Positions 41,694-50,245 of a stretch of 64,000 nt of DNA are shown one piece after another. Position numbers and translations under genes: made by a program. Source of the DNA: Luteolibacter rhizosphaerae. Lineage in GTDB: Bacteria > Verrucomicrobiota > Verrucomicrobiia > Verrucomicrobiales > Akkermansiaceae. A model generated the notes under the pieces. It worked only from the letters and a program-made list of their open reading frames with translations. It had not been told where the DNA came from and ran no database searches. The stretch lies in assembly GCF_025950095.1 (NCBI RefSeq), contig NZ_JAPDDR010000004.1, positions 310,001-374,000 of the forward strand. Direction: 5' to 3'. The number at the start of each line of letters is the position of its first letter. The stretch's first letter is position 1.

Positions 41694-42248
41694 ATGGCTG
41701 ACGAAGAAACCAACACACCGGCACCGGAAGCCGCCGCGGCTCCTGCTGCCGCTGCGACCCCGGCTGCTCCCGCTCCCGCCGCGCCGCAGGCTGAAGAAGC
41801 CGTCGCTCCCAAGAAGGACGACAAGAAGCGCGACATTTTCGCCGAGATCGCCGGCGCCGAGGAAACCCAGATCAAGGTCCACAAGGCCAAGGGTTCCAAG
41901 AACATCTCCCGTGGCATCGTCCACGTGACCGCCACCTTCAACAACACCATCGTCAGCGTGACCGACTCGAACGGTAACACGCTCGGCTGGTCGAGCGCCG
42001 GCAAGATGGGCTTCAAGGGTTCCCGCAAGAGCACGGCCTACGCCGCTCAGGTGGTGTCCCAGGATGCCTGTCGCCAAGCGATGGGCCACGGTCTGAAGGA
42101 AGCCGAAGTCCGCGTGAAGGGCCCGGGTTCCGGTCGCGAGTCCGCCGTCCGTGCCGTGCAAGCGCTCGGTATCGAACTGCTGGCGATCAAGGACGTCACC
42201 CCGATCCCGCACAACGGTTGCCGTCCGAAGAAGGCGCGCCGCGTCTAA
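41694..42248 (+). CDS. rpsK: 30S ribosomal protein S11 with long N-terminal extension
   Basis: 184 residues, against about 129 for most bacterial S11. The core starts near residue 60 ([20 protein letters not shown]), contains [21 protein letters not shown] and ends [15 protein letters not shown] as usual. The first 60 residues are low-complexity Ala/Pro/Glu ([20 protein letters not shown]), then a charged stretch [13 protein letters not shown]. The start ATG, 31 bases after the S13 stop, is the only one before the core, so the extension is genuine and not a wrong start. S11 lies on the platform by the mRNA exit. Confidence 0.97.
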   Translation: MADEETNTPAPEAAAAPAAAATPAAPAPAAPQAEEAVAPKKDDKKRDIFAEIAGAEETQIKVHKAKGSKNISRGIVHVTATFNNTIVSVTDSNGNTLGWSSAGKMGFKGSRKSTAYAAQVVSQDACRQAMGHGLKEAEVRVKGPGSGRESAVRAVQALGIELLAIKDVTPIPHNGCRPKKARRV

Positions 42249-42267
42249 TCGCTAATTTTTCAAGATC

Positions 42268-42879
42268 ATGGCTCGCTATACCGGTCCTACCACCAAGATC
42301 AGCCGCCGCTTCGGCGTGGCTCTCTTCGGTTCCTCGAAGTCGCTCGAGCGCCGCAATTTCCCGCCGGGCCAGCACGGCCTGCGCGCTGGACGCAAAAAGA
42401 AGAGCGACTACTCCGTCGCCCTTGGCGAAAAGCAGAAGCTTCGCTTCCAATACGGAGTGCTCGAAAAGCAATTCCGCGGTTACTATGAAGAAGCCGCCCG
42501 CCGTCGTGGTGTGACCGGCGAGATCCTCCTCCAGCTTCTGGAGCTGCGTCTCGACAACGTCTGCTACCGCCTCGGTTTCGGCAACAGCCGCCAGGCTGCC
42601 CGCCAGCTCGTCAACCACGGCCACGTGCTCGTGAATGGCAAGCGCGTGGACATCGCCTCTTACCAAGTGAAGCCGGGTGACAAGATCAAGGTGGGCGGCA
42701 AGCCGTCTTCCCAGCAGCTCGCGCTGCGCATGATCGACCTGACCCAGTCCTCCCCGCTGGCCGATTGGCTGACGCTGGACAAGGAGGCGCTCGAAGGCAC
42801 CATCTCCCGTATCCCGGACAAGGCCGACATCAACCCGCTCGTGAACGAGCAGCTGATCGTCGAACTTTACTCCCGCTAA
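42268..42879 (+). CDS. rpsD: 30S ribosomal protein S4
   Basis: 203 residues. The start (MARYTGPTTKISRRFG) and the S4 RNA-binding domain (LELRLDNVCYRLGFGNSRQAARQLVNHGHVLVNGK, about 92-130) are standard, and it ends INPLVNEQLIVELYSR. The N-terminal zinc-binding cysteines of the C+ type are absent (GSSKSLERRNFPPGQHG), so this is the zinc-free form. S4 nucleates 30S assembly and in many bacteria represses this operon. A strong terminator follows, with no rpoA or rplQ. Confidence 0.98.
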   Translation: MARYTGPTTKISRRFGVALFGSSKSLERRNFPPGQHGLRAGRKKKSDYSVALGEKQKLRFQYGVLEKQFRGYYEEAARRRGVTGEILLQLLELRLDNVCYRLGFGNSRQAARQLVNHGHVLVNGKRVDIASYQVKPGDKIKVGGKPSSQQLALRMIDLTQSSPLADWLTLDKEALEGTISRIPDKADINPLVNEQLIVELYSR

Positions 42880-42906
42880 TCCGGAGAGGATCGACCCATT
42901 TCGAAG

Positions 42907-42934
42907 AAGCCCGGAGGAAACTCCGGGCTTTTTT
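42907..42934 (+). terminator. Intrinsic terminator of the ribosomal operon
   Basis: AAGCCCGGAG pairs with CTCCGGGCTT around a GAAA tetraloop, followed by a run of T residues. It ends the rpsM-rpsK-rpsD transcript 28 bases after the S4 stop. Confidence 0.95.
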
Positions 42935-43006
42935 GTTTGGGGCCGGAAGGCTTTCGCTGTCGGAGCGCAGCTGTTTGGCTACTGGTTGGGAAACGTCCCA
43001 TTTTCG

Positions 43007-43297
43007 TCATCTGCGGCCCAAGCCATAGGAGGGATGCCGCCTCTCGTGGTGCACCACCAAGATCCGCACTCGATCGCTCAAGATCCGATAGCAGACGGCG
43101 AAGGGAAAGCGCTTTAGTCTTGCACGACGGCGGCCGAGTGATGCCAACGGAAACCCTTGAGGATTTTTCCGGATTAGATCCAAGACATCTTCCAGTTCTT
43201 GGAAGAATTCGTCTCCCAGGCCTTCCTTGCGGGCGTCATACCATTCGCAGGCTTCGGTGACCTCCTGCTGCACGGCGCGGTGGAACGTGAGGGTCAC
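43007..43297 (-). CDS. ParE/RelE superfamily toxin
   Basis: 96 residues. The pattern VQQEVTEACEWYDARKEGLGDEFFQELEDVLDLI (helical hairpin) and then RLKRFPFAVCYRILSDRVRILVVHHERRHPSYG is that of the ParE/RelE toxin fold. The basic residues and the C-terminal HERRHP match the ParE-like branch annotated as plasmid stabilisation proteins. Its start overlaps the antitoxin stop by four bases. The target, ribosome or gyrase, cannot be told. Confidence 0.9.
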   Translation of the reverse strand: MTLTFHRAVQQEVTEACEWYDARKEGLGDEFFQELEDVLDLIRKNPQGFPLASLGRRRARLKRFPFAVCYRILSDRVRILVVHHERRHPSYGLGRR

Positions 43298-43527
43298 GCG
43301 CGGCGTCGATGGAGAAAGCGGGCCATGAACTCGTCGTGGCTCATCTCCAGAGATGAGTCCTGATCCAGTTCCGCTTCGCGCCTATCAAGGAGGTCATCGA
43401 GCTCGGTTTCTTCGAGATGAGGCAGAGGTTTACCGATAGAGTCCCAGAGATGCGCTGCCACCCGGCGACGGTCGGCGTCATCGAGTTGCAGGGCCGCATC
43501 CATGATGGACTCGTAGCTTGCCTTCAT
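43294..43527 (-). CDS. Antitoxin of a ParE/RelE module (addiction module family)
   Basis: 77 residues. SIMDAALQLDDADRRRVAAHLWDSI is the N-terminal helix pattern of the addiction module component family (PF09720), with the usual acidic middle (EETELDDLLDRREAELDQD). It precedes the toxin gene with a four-base overlap, the normal antitoxin-first order. Confidence 0.88.
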   Translation of the reverse strand: MKASYESIMDAALQLDDADRRRVAAHLWDSIGKPLPHLEETELDDLLDRREAELDQDSSLEMSHDEFMARFLHRRRA

Positions 43528-43595
43528 GGACTACCTTTAGTGCAGAAACGGGCTGCTTGCAATGCTCGAGGTGTGCGGGGCGGATCCGACGGCCG

Positions 43596-45887
43596 TCACT
43601 TCAGCTCCGCTTCGGTCCAGGGGCGGCCGCTGCGGTCCTTGGTGGCTTCGCGGACTTTCTTCACTTCGGCAGGGGTGACGACGGGGGCCTTGTTGCTCCA
43701 CTCGTTGCGGACGTAGGTCATCACGTCGGCGATCTTCTCGTCGGTGAACATCGGGTTCATGCCGAGCGCGGGCATGTCCGTGCTGGGCGTGTAGGTCTCG
43801 CCGGCCACGGTCACGGGACCGGTCATGCCGTGAAGGAGAATCTTCACCAGGGTCTCGGGCTTGCCGGTGATCCACTCGGAGCCATCAAGGGGCGGGCCGA
43901 GCTGGGTCACGCCGCTGCCGTCCGGGCCGTGGCAGCTGAAGCACACGGCTTCACCGGCGTAGAGCGCCTTGCCGCGGGTCCACGAGGCAAGCTCCGCGCC
44001 CTTGAGGCCCGGGCCTTGGGTGTCGGGCTTGGCGTTCTTCTCACCTTGCTCCAGCCATCCGGCGAGCGCCTTGTCCTTCGGATCGGCGAGCTTCTTGAAT
44101 TCGGCTTCGTGGCCGTGCAGGCCGGAGATGGCGGCCTCGCGGATGAAGCGGGCCTTGGACTCGTCCTTCAGCAGCTTGGCCAGCGCCTCAAGGGCCTTCG
44201 GCGTGCCGACCGGGCCCAGCGCGCGGGCGAGGTAGGGAGCGTCTTCGATCTCGGCTGGCTTCAGGGAAACGAGGATCGGTTCCAGCTTGGAGAGCTCGGA
44301 GGCATCCAAGCGCGTGGTAGCCCAGAGTGCGGAAGCTTGGACCTTCGCGTCCTTGTCCTTCAGCGGAGCGGCGAGATGCTGGGCCTTCAGCGCGCCCATG
44401 CCTTCGAGCGTCCAGAAGGCATGCACGCGGGCGACCGGGCTGCCATTGGCCGCGAGCTTCTCCAGGAAGGGGATGGTGGCGGCATCCTTGCGCTGGACGA
44501 GGACGCGTTGCGCGGTTTCGCGATGCCATGCGTTGTCGTGCATGAGCATCTTCACGAGATCGAGACCCTGCAGCGCGGCGATGTCGGTCTTGGGCTCCAG
44601 CTTACCGGAAGTACTACGAATGCGGTAGATGCGGCCGTGACCCAAGCCCGGCTTGTCGAGGCCGCGGGCAAGGTGCTGCTGGCGCAGGTAGCTGGTCTGG
44701 TAGGTCTTGTGCTGGATGATGCCGTGATACATGTCCACCAGGTAGAGCGAGCCATCCGGCGCGGAGTAGACGTTCACGGGGCGGAAGCGCTCGTCGGTGG
44801 AGGCCAGGAATTCCTTCTCCCCGAGCGGATGCGTGCCGCCGGGCTTGCCGTCCTTCTCGGTGATCTTGATGGCCTTCACCAGGTTCGCGCAGGACTCGGT
44901 GCTGAATCCCATGCCGTACCAGTCCTTCGGGAAATTCGTGCCGCGATAGACGGTGATGCCCGCCGCCGCGGTGCAGTTGATCAGCTTGTGCGTCTTCGGA
45001 TCGAGGGTCTGCTCCTTGTAGCCGTTCTCCTTCGACATGTAGGCGCGGTTGATCGCGGGGGTAACGCGGATCGGCCAGGTGCGGTTGCTGCCCAGCGCGT
45101 TGTTGTCGTTGAACTTCAGCTTCACCGCCTGGTTCCCTTGCAGGAGATTCGGCGCGAGGCTCTCGCCGAAGAGGAAGGCGGAGTTGTGATTGTGGTAGAG
45201 GCGGCCCCAGTCGTCGCGGGCGATGCCCCACTGGCCGCGGAAGGTGGTGTCCTCGATCTGCCACTTGTCGCCATTGCGGCGCAGGCGCTTGTCGGACTTC
45301 GCGAGGTAGAGGTAGTTGTCCAGATTCGGCATCAGCCCGTTCGGCTTGTGCTCCACGTTGCCGCCGCCGTTGAACTTGCCATCGATCACCACGGCTTCGC
45401 CCACGGGCGTCAGGCCATCGCGCTTCTGCCAGCAGAGGCGGTTCTCATCGAGGAAGAGAATGCCGTCGTTGTAGACGCAGACCGCGCGGGGCAGCAGCAC
45501 CTTGTCGAGGAAGACAGTTTTCTTGTCCGCCTTGCCATCGCCATCGCTGTCTTCCAGCACGCTGATCCGGCCGAGCGGCTCGCTCTCGCCCTTGCCATCG
45601 ATGTCCGGCATGTAGCCGCGCATCTCGCAGACCCAGATGCGGCCCGCGGGATCGAAGTCGAGGCAGACCGGCTTCTCCACCAAAGGCTCGGTGGCCACCG
45701 GTTCGATCACGAATCCCGGGGCGATCTGGAAACTCTTCAGCGCCTGATCCACCGGCAGGACCGGGGAGGGCGGGATGAGGTCCTCGGGCACGACGGGGTC
45801 CATATTTCCGTGCTCCTTCTTGTCGCCCTGCTGGGCGGAAAGAGACAGGGTGCCGAGGGCGAAAGCCGCGAAAGTCGGTAGGCGCAT
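43596..45887 (-). CDS. PVC-type heme-binding dehydrogenase-like protein with cytochrome c domain
   Basis: 763 residues with a signal peptide (MRLPTFAAFALGTLSLSA). Residues about 40-430 form a glucose/sorbosone-dehydrogenase-like propeller (PGFVIEPVATEPLVEKPVCLDFD, GRIWVCEMRGYMPD, DGSLYLVDMYHGIIQHKTYQ). Helical HEAT-like repeats follow (ALQGLDLVKMLMHDNAWHRETA onward). The end is a c-type cytochrome: CFSCHGPDG gives the CxxCH heme site, and the stretch DMPALGMNPMFTD probably has the axial Met. These proteins are a hallmark of Planctomycetes and Verrucomicrobia; the substrate, perhaps a sugar, is not known. Confidence 0.92.
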   Translation of the reverse strand: MRLPTFAAFALGTLSLSAQQGDKKEHGNMDPVVPEDLIPPSPVLPVDQALKSFQIAPGFVIEPVATEPLVEKPVCLDFDPAGRIWVCEMRGYMPDIDGKGESEPLGRISVLEDSDGDGKADKKTVFLDKVLLPRAVCVYNDGILFLDENRLCWQKRDGLTPVGEAVVIDGKFNGGGNVEHKPNGLMPNLDNYLYLAKSDKRLRRNGDKWQIEDTTFRGQWGIARDDWGRLYHNHNSAFLFGESLAPNLLQGNQAVKLKFNDNNALGSNRTWPIRVTPAINRAYMSKENGYKEQTLDPKTHKLINCTAAAGITVYRGTNFPKDWYGMGFSTESCANLVKAIKITEKDGKPGGTHPLGEKEFLASTDERFRPVNVYSAPDGSLYLVDMYHGIIQHKTYQTSYLRQQHLARGLDKPGLGHGRIYRIRSTSGKLEPKTDIAALQGLDLVKMLMHDNAWHRETAQRVLVQRKDAATIPFLEKLAANGSPVARVHAFWTLEGMGALKAQHLAAPLKDKDAKVQASALWATTRLDASELSKLEPILVSLKPAEIEDAPYLARALGPVGTPKALEALAKLLKDESKARFIREAAISGLHGHEAEFKKLADPKDKALAGWLEQGEKNAKPDTQGPGLKGAELASWTRGKALYAGEAVCFSCHGPDGSGVTQLGPPLDGSEWITGKPETLVKILLHGMTGPVTVAGETYTPSTDMPALGMNPMFTDEKIADVMTYVRNEWSNKAPVVTPAEVKKVREATKDRSGRPWTEAELK

Positions 45888-46044
45888 GGGTTTGCGGAAT
45901 ACGGGTGCGTTTCGGCGGATCTTCGATAAGTCCGGCGAAAAGTCAAAATTTGTATGACAGGATTTCGAGGGTTGGTGTACGCCCGAGAGGGAAGTCGCAC
46001 GCTTTTAGTTTCGTCAGGCGAAGTCGTTTGGCTAGCCTGCATGC

Positions 46045-46326
46045 ATGCAAGATGCGGAGTCCTTGGATACGGTGCTCGGGCATTCGCGGCGGGAGCGTCC
46101 GGAGCCTCTGCCGGTGGACTTCGCGGCCAGCGTGATCGGGCGCCTGAAAGCCGAGCGACGGCGGAAGAAGGAGCCGGTGCTGAGCTTGGCCATCACGGCG
46201 ATGGCGGCGGTTGTCACGGCTCTGGCGATCAGTTTGGGCAGCGCCGCTCCGGAGAAATCCACCGCTCCACCCCGCCTGTCGGTCTTCGGCAAGCCCGCAG
46301 TCCAAGCGCCTTTTGATACTCCATGA
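46045..46326 (+). CDS. CnrY-like membrane anti-sigma protein
   Basis: 93 residues: a short cytosolic part (1-45, MQDAESLDTVLGHSRRERPE), one transmembrane helix (about 46-65, LSLAITAMAAVVTALAISLG) and a short outer tail. Sequence alone would say little, but the size, topology and position fit CnrY (95 residues), the anti-sigma factor in the cnrYXH nickel/cobalt system of Cupriavidus metallidurans. The gene is followed by a CnrX homologue (four-base overlap) and an ECF sigma gene. By analogy the N-terminus would hold the sigma factor until metal binds. This role is inferred from context. Confidence 0.65.
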   Translation: MQDAESLDTVLGHSRRERPEPLPVDFAASVIGRLKAERRRKKEPVLSLAITAMAAVVTALAISLGSAAPEKSTAPPRLSVFGKPAVQAPFDTP

Positions 46327-46787
46327 GCATGGGGCGGGCTCGATTCCTGTGGGTTGCTGTCACGGTGCTTTTGGCGGCGGGGACCTCGCTGCTGGTCCTG
46401 CGCCTTGTGGATCATCCGGAGCACGACAAACGGCATCACGGTCACGGCTCGCACTCGGAGGCGGACTTTCACGCATGGATGCACGAGCAGCTTTCCCTCA
46501 CTCCCGCCCAGCACGATGCCTTGGAGCCAGTGGAGACCGCCTTCGAGAAGGAGCGGCTAGACCTGCGGAACGAAATCTCCGCCGCAGGGCGCGCGCTCGC
46601 CGATGCAGTGCGGCAGGGGAAGGCGGAATCCCCGGAGGTGGAGGCCGCCCTCAAGCGCCTGAATGCGGCCCAAGCCGAGCTCCAACGCGCGACTCTCGAT
46701 CACTTCTTCGCGATGAAGGAGCACCTTGATCCCGCGCAGGCGGAGAAGCTTTTGCAGTGGACCCATGACAGTATCCTCCCTGACTGA
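46323..46787 (+). CDS. CnrX/NccX-like periplasmic metal sensor (Metal_resist family)
   Basis: 154 residues: a membrane anchor (about 9-28), a His-rich linker (HPEHDKRHHGHGSH, 31-44) and a four-helix hooked-hairpin domain. All five ligands known for Ni/Co in CnrX (His42, His46, Glu63, His119, Met123) have counterparts shifted by exactly eight residues: His50 and His54 (FHAWMHEQLSLT), Glu71 (VETAFEKERLDLRNE), His127 and Met131 (LDHFFAMKEHL). The text SPEVEAALKRLNAAQAELQRAT also fits CnrX. It overlaps the anti-sigma gene before and the sigma gene after. The metal preference is a prediction. Confidence 0.88.
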   Translation: MSMGRARFLWVAVTVLLAAGTSLLVLRLVDHPEHDKRHHGHGSHSEADFHAWMHEQLSLTPAQHDALEPVETAFEKERLDLRNEISAAGRALADAVRQGKAESPEVEAALKRLNAAQAELQRATLDHFFAMKEHLDPAQAEKLLQWTHDSILPD

Positions 46788-47382
46788 GATCGCGGCGCTT
46801 GCAGGGCTGCCTGCGATCACTGCGGATGAGGCGGCGGAGCGGGAGCTGATTCGCGCGGCGCAGACGGGCTGCGAATCGGCCTTCTGCGAGCTGATCGAGC
46901 GCCACCAGCAGCGGATCTACCATTTCTGCTTTCACTACCTGCGGGATGCAGGTGATGCGCGCGAAGCCTGTCAGGATACTTTCATCCGGGCGCATCGTGC
47001 GCTGGCATCGTTCAAGCCGAAGGCGCGGCTGGGGACATGGTTGTTCCAGATCGCGCTGAATCTCTGTCGCGATCAGTTGAAGTCAGGGCGGGCCAAGCAA
47101 GAACGGCTAACGGATTCCGAGGACGCGTGCTTGAGAGAGATGGCCTGCTCGCGTCCCAGCCCGGACGAGGTGGCGGTGAGGCATGCGGATCTCGTGAAGT
47201 TGGATCGCGGTTTGGCTCAGTTGCCGCCGGGGCTACGGGACGTGCTGGTGCTGTCTTGCCTGGAGGGCTTGAGCCACGGCGAGTGTGCGGTTATCCTGAA
47301 ATGTTCCGAGCGTGCGGTGGAGGGGCGGCTTTATCGGGCGCGGGAGAAGCTGGCGGCGTGGTGGGGCGGGGAGGAACGCTAG
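46765..47382 (+). CDS. ECF sigma factor, CnrH-like by context
   Basis: 205 residues from the ATG at 46765 (MTVSSLTEIAALAGLP), which overlaps the CnrX-like gene by 23 bases. Region 2 is FCELIERHQQRIYHFCFHYLRDAGDAREACQDTFIRAHRALASF, split over residues about 42-85, with RLGTWLFQIALNLCRDQLKS behind it. Region 4 is LPPGLRDVLVLSCLEGLSHGECAVILKC and ERAVEGRLYRAREKLA. It has no anti-sigma domain. In cnrYXH the third gene encodes the sigma factor that drives metal-response genes, and here the same order holds. Confidence 0.9.
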   Translation: MTVSSLTEIAALAGLPAITADEAAERELIRAAQTGCESAFCELIERHQQRIYHFCFHYLRDAGDAREACQDTFIRAHRALASFKPKARLGTWLFQIALNLCRDQLKSGRAKQERLTDSEDACLREMACSRPSPDEVAVRHADLVKLDRGLAQLPPGLRDVLVLSCLEGLSHGECAVILKCSERAVEGRLYRAREKLAAWWGGEER

Positions 47383-47439
47383 TTTTGTTCGGGGCTAGAA
47401 ATGTCTTCCCGCACCAGAAGCTTGGTCGGATAAGGACTC

Positions 47440-48030
47440 ATGACTGCCACTCCAGCGCATTTGAAGGCCCTCTTGCTTTCTTGTGGGATGTATCTTCTGA
47501 CCGTTTCTCATGCAGATGCTCATCGAGACACCAAGTTGAAGATTGCCGGGGATCAAATCACCGGCCTCCCTGAGCAGTACAGTCCCTGCGTGATCCTCCC
47601 CGACAAGAACCAGCTCTCCATTAAAGGTAGGGTTCTCGAGCTTCCCAAGTTTCTGCGTGGGATCTTATCGTCGAAGAAGAGTGTCAATGATGCCGGAGAC
47701 GCCGTCTTCGAGGTTGGTGTGCCTTGGCTAATGTCCGTCTCGGGATCGTGGAATCATGACAAATCCGACGAGGGATCTCTTCCGGATTACATGATCATCG
47801 AATTCCATCCGGAGGGCAAAGACTACCACTTCAGGGTTGCCGTCAGGTTGGAGGATCCTGTTGTTGTCGGGACGGAGGTTGTCCTCACCACGTTTTCCAA
47901 GAGCGATGGGGACACATGGGTTGGCTCCAAGAAGGTCTCTGAAGGGCTTTCATCTACACAGATGCCGCTGATCCTCGGGGAAGCTTCCGAATTGGACTGG
48001 AACCGTGGAAGAAAGGACGCTTCTCAGTAA
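47440..48030 (+). CDS. Hypothetical secreted protein beside the CnrYXH-like genes
   Basis: 196 residues. A hydrophobic N-terminal stretch (LKALLLSCGMYLLTVSHA, 8-25) looks like a signal peptide, followed by HRDTKLKIAGDQITGLPEQYSP. The rest is beta-rich (FRVAVRLEDPVVVGTEVVLTTF). I do not recognise the family. It starts 57 bases after the sigma gene and precedes the TonB-dependent receptor, so it could belong to the same regulon, but its composition is less GC-rich than its neighbours and it may be independent. Confidence 0.65.
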   Translation: MTATPAHLKALLLSCGMYLLTVSHADAHRDTKLKIAGDQITGLPEQYSPCVILPDKNQLSIKGRVLELPKFLRGILSSKKSVNDAGDAVFEVGVPWLMSVSGSWNHDKSDEGSLPDYMIIEFHPEGKDYHFRVAVRLEDPVVVGTEVVLTTFSKSDGDTWVGSKKVSEGLSSTQMPLILGEASELDWNRGRKDASQ

Positions 48031-48136
48031 GATCCAAGAAGGAAAAGGGGCGCGAGACGCACCCTCTCCTTGGGCGGGCATGTGACGAGATCGTTTTTAT
48101 CATGGGATCTCCGCGGGCGACTCGTTCCAGAACGTG

Positions 48137-50194
48137 ATGCCCCTTTCTCTTCGCTCCTCTCTTCGCCGTTCCATCCTCGCCCTCGCGCTGCTGACGGGGG
48201 TGGCTGCTGCCCAAGATGCGCTCGAACCCATCGTGGTGACGGGTAAGGCGGAGAACCTGCTCGGTGAGGCGCAAGCCGCCTCGCAGGGGCAGTCCTCACG
48301 GGAGGAATTGTTGGAGCGGCCGTGGCTGCGCCGTGGCGAGTTGCTGGAGACGGTGCCCGGGCTGATCGTCACGCAGCACTCCGGCGATGGTAAGGCGAAC
48401 CAGTATTTCGTCCGCGGCTACAATCTCGATCACGGCACGGATTTCGGGACCTTCGTGGATGGCATGCCTGCGAACTACCGGGCGCATGCCCACGGGCAGG
48501 GCTACACGGACTTGAACTTCATCATCCCGGAGTTCGTCGAGCGGCTCGACTATCAGAAAGGACCCTTCGCCGCGCATCGTGGTGACCTGAGCACGGCGGG
48601 CTCCGCGGAGTTCATCCTGGTGGACGAGCTGCCACGCGGCTTCGCGGGCATCACCATGGGCGAGGACAACTACTGGCGCGGGGTTTTCGGCGATTCGGTG
48701 GCGCTGGGTGGAGGCGTGCTGACCTATGGTGGCGAAGCGAGCTGGTATGAGGGGCCGTGGGCACTGCCGGAGGATGTTCACCGCTTCAACGGCCTACTGC
48801 GCTGGCACAAGGGGGATGAAGACAACTACTTCAATGTCACCCTGATGGGATCGCAGGGCGAGTGGCGTGCCACCGACCAGATCCCGCTGCGGGCGGTGCA
48901 GGCGGGCCAGCTTGATCGCTTCGGCTTCATCGATCCGAGCAATGGCGGGCAATCGCAGCGCTACTCGCTTTCGACCAACTTCGGGATGCGCGAGGGCGAC
49001 TTCGTGGTGCGCGGCAAGGCTTACGCGGGCTACTACGATCTCGATCTGTTCTCGAACTTCACCTACTTCCTTGATGACCCGGTGAATGGCGACCAGTTCC
49101 GCCAGAGCGATGCACGGGCCTTCGCCGGGGCGGACATCGCGGTGGATTTCGAGAATCGCAGCCTCTTCGGTGCGGAGACCACCTACACGGTGGGCTTCCA
49201 GACGCACAATGACTGGATCAGCGACCTCGGTCTGGCACGCACGCGCTTCCGCAACGATGTGACCCCGGTGCGCGAGGACGACGTCTTTACCGGCAGCTAT
49301 TCACTCTACGTGCAGGCGAAGACGAAATGGAACGACTGGTTCCGCACGGAGGCGGCAGTGCGTGGCGATCTCTTCGCCTTCGACGTGAACAGTGACCTGG
49401 CAGCCAACAGCGGCAGCGACATCGACGGCATGGTGGTGCCGAAGCTGAACTTGATCTTCGGCCCATGGCACGATCATGAGCTCTACCTGAACCTCGGCGG
49501 CGGCTTCCATAGCAACGACGCCCGCGGCGTGACGCTGAAGGTCGACCCGAATACGGGCACGCCCGCCGCTGCGGTGGATCCGCTGGTCCGCACTTGGGGC
49601 ACGGAGCTGGGTGTGCGCAGCCAGTGGTCGGACTGCCTGACCACCACGGTGGCGCTCTGGGCGCTCTTCAACGATTCCGAGCTACTCTACGTGGGCGATG
49701 CGGGGAACGTCGATGCCGGCCCGCCGACGACGCGCTATGGCGTCGAATTCGCGGCCTACTATCGTGTGGCGGATTGGTTCAGCTTCGATGGCGAGGTCTC
49801 GCTGGCGGAGGGGCGCTACAATGATATTTGGGCGACCGGTGGCCCGTGGATCGAGAACCAGGTGCCGGTGGTGGTTTCGAGCGGCTTCACGCTTGGCGAG
49901 GAGCGTGGACTCTTCGGCGCGATGCGGGCGCGCTATTTCTCGGAGCGCCCGCTGACGGCGACCAAGGGCGTGCAGAGCAGCGATTCCTTTCAAGTGAATG
50001 CCCGGGTGGGCTACCGCTGGGAGAGCTGCGAAGTGGCGCTGGATTGCCTGAACCTGCTCGACCGAGCGGACAACGACATCGAGTATTACTACGCGTCCCG
50101 CCTGCCGGGTGAGGGCGCGGCGGGGGTGGAGGATATCCACTTCCACCCGGCGGAGCCCCGCACGCTGCGGGCGAGCGTGACCTGGTACTGGTGA
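48137..50194 (+). CDS. TonB-dependent outer-membrane receptor
   Basis: 685 residues from the ATG at 48137 (GTG just before it is possible). Signal peptide, then DALEPIVVTGKAE, the TonB-box region; plug domain with RGELLETVPGLIVTQHSGDG, YFVRGYNLDHGTDFGTFVDGM and AHAHGQGYTDLNFIIPEFVE; then a beta barrel to the end, closing with the aromatic strand TLRASVTWYW. TonB-dependent receptors of this type import iron chelates, cobalamin, sugars or metals; this one is 107 bases past the preceding hypothetical gene and follows the CnrYXH-like operon, so uptake of nickel or cobalt, free or chelated, is plausible but unproven. Confidence 0.92.
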   Translation: MPLSLRSSLRRSILALALLTGVAAAQDALEPIVVTGKAENLLGEAQAASQGQSSREELLERPWLRRGELLETVPGLIVTQHSGDGKANQYFVRGYNLDHGTDFGTFVDGMPANYRAHAHGQGYTDLNFIIPEFVERLDYQKGPFAAHRGDLSTAGSAEFILVDELPRGFAGITMGEDNYWRGVFGDSVALGGGVLTYGGEASWYEGPWALPEDVHRFNGLLRWHKGDEDNYFNVTLMGSQGEWRATDQIPLRAVQAGQLDRFGFIDPSNGGQSQRYSLSTNFGMREGDFVVRGKAYAGYYDLDLFSNFTYFLDDPVNGDQFRQSDARAFAGADIAVDFENRSLFGAETTYTVGFQTHNDWISDLGLARTRFRNDVTPVREDDVFTGSYSLYVQAKTKWNDWFRTEAAVRGDLFAFDVNSDLAANSGSDIDGMVVPKLNLIFGPWHDHELYLNLGGGFHSNDARGVTLKVDPNTGTPAAAVDPLVRTWGTELGVRSQWSDCLTTTVALWALFNDSELLYVGDAGNVDAGPPTTRYGVEFAAYYRVADWFSFDGEVSLAEGRYNDIWATGGPWIENQVPVVVSSGFTLGEERGLFGAMRARYFSERPLTATKGVQSSDSFQVNARVGYRWESCEVALDCLNLLDRADNDIEYYYASRLPGEGAAGVEDIHFHPAEPRTLRASVTWYW

Positions 50195-50245
50195 GGCAGG
50201 GAAGGGGCTTGAGAAACCCGGCGGAGGATGCATGGTTTCGGGACG

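Noticed and set aside
43518-45881. A 787-codon plus-strand open frame
   Set aside because: Antisense shadow of the PVC heme-binding gene, which has a signal peptide and CxxCH on the minus strand.
48031-48136. A cobalamin riboswitch before the TonB-dependent receptor
   Set aside because: The gap is only about 107 bases and I cannot find the conserved B12-box; the imperfect stem there is not enough.
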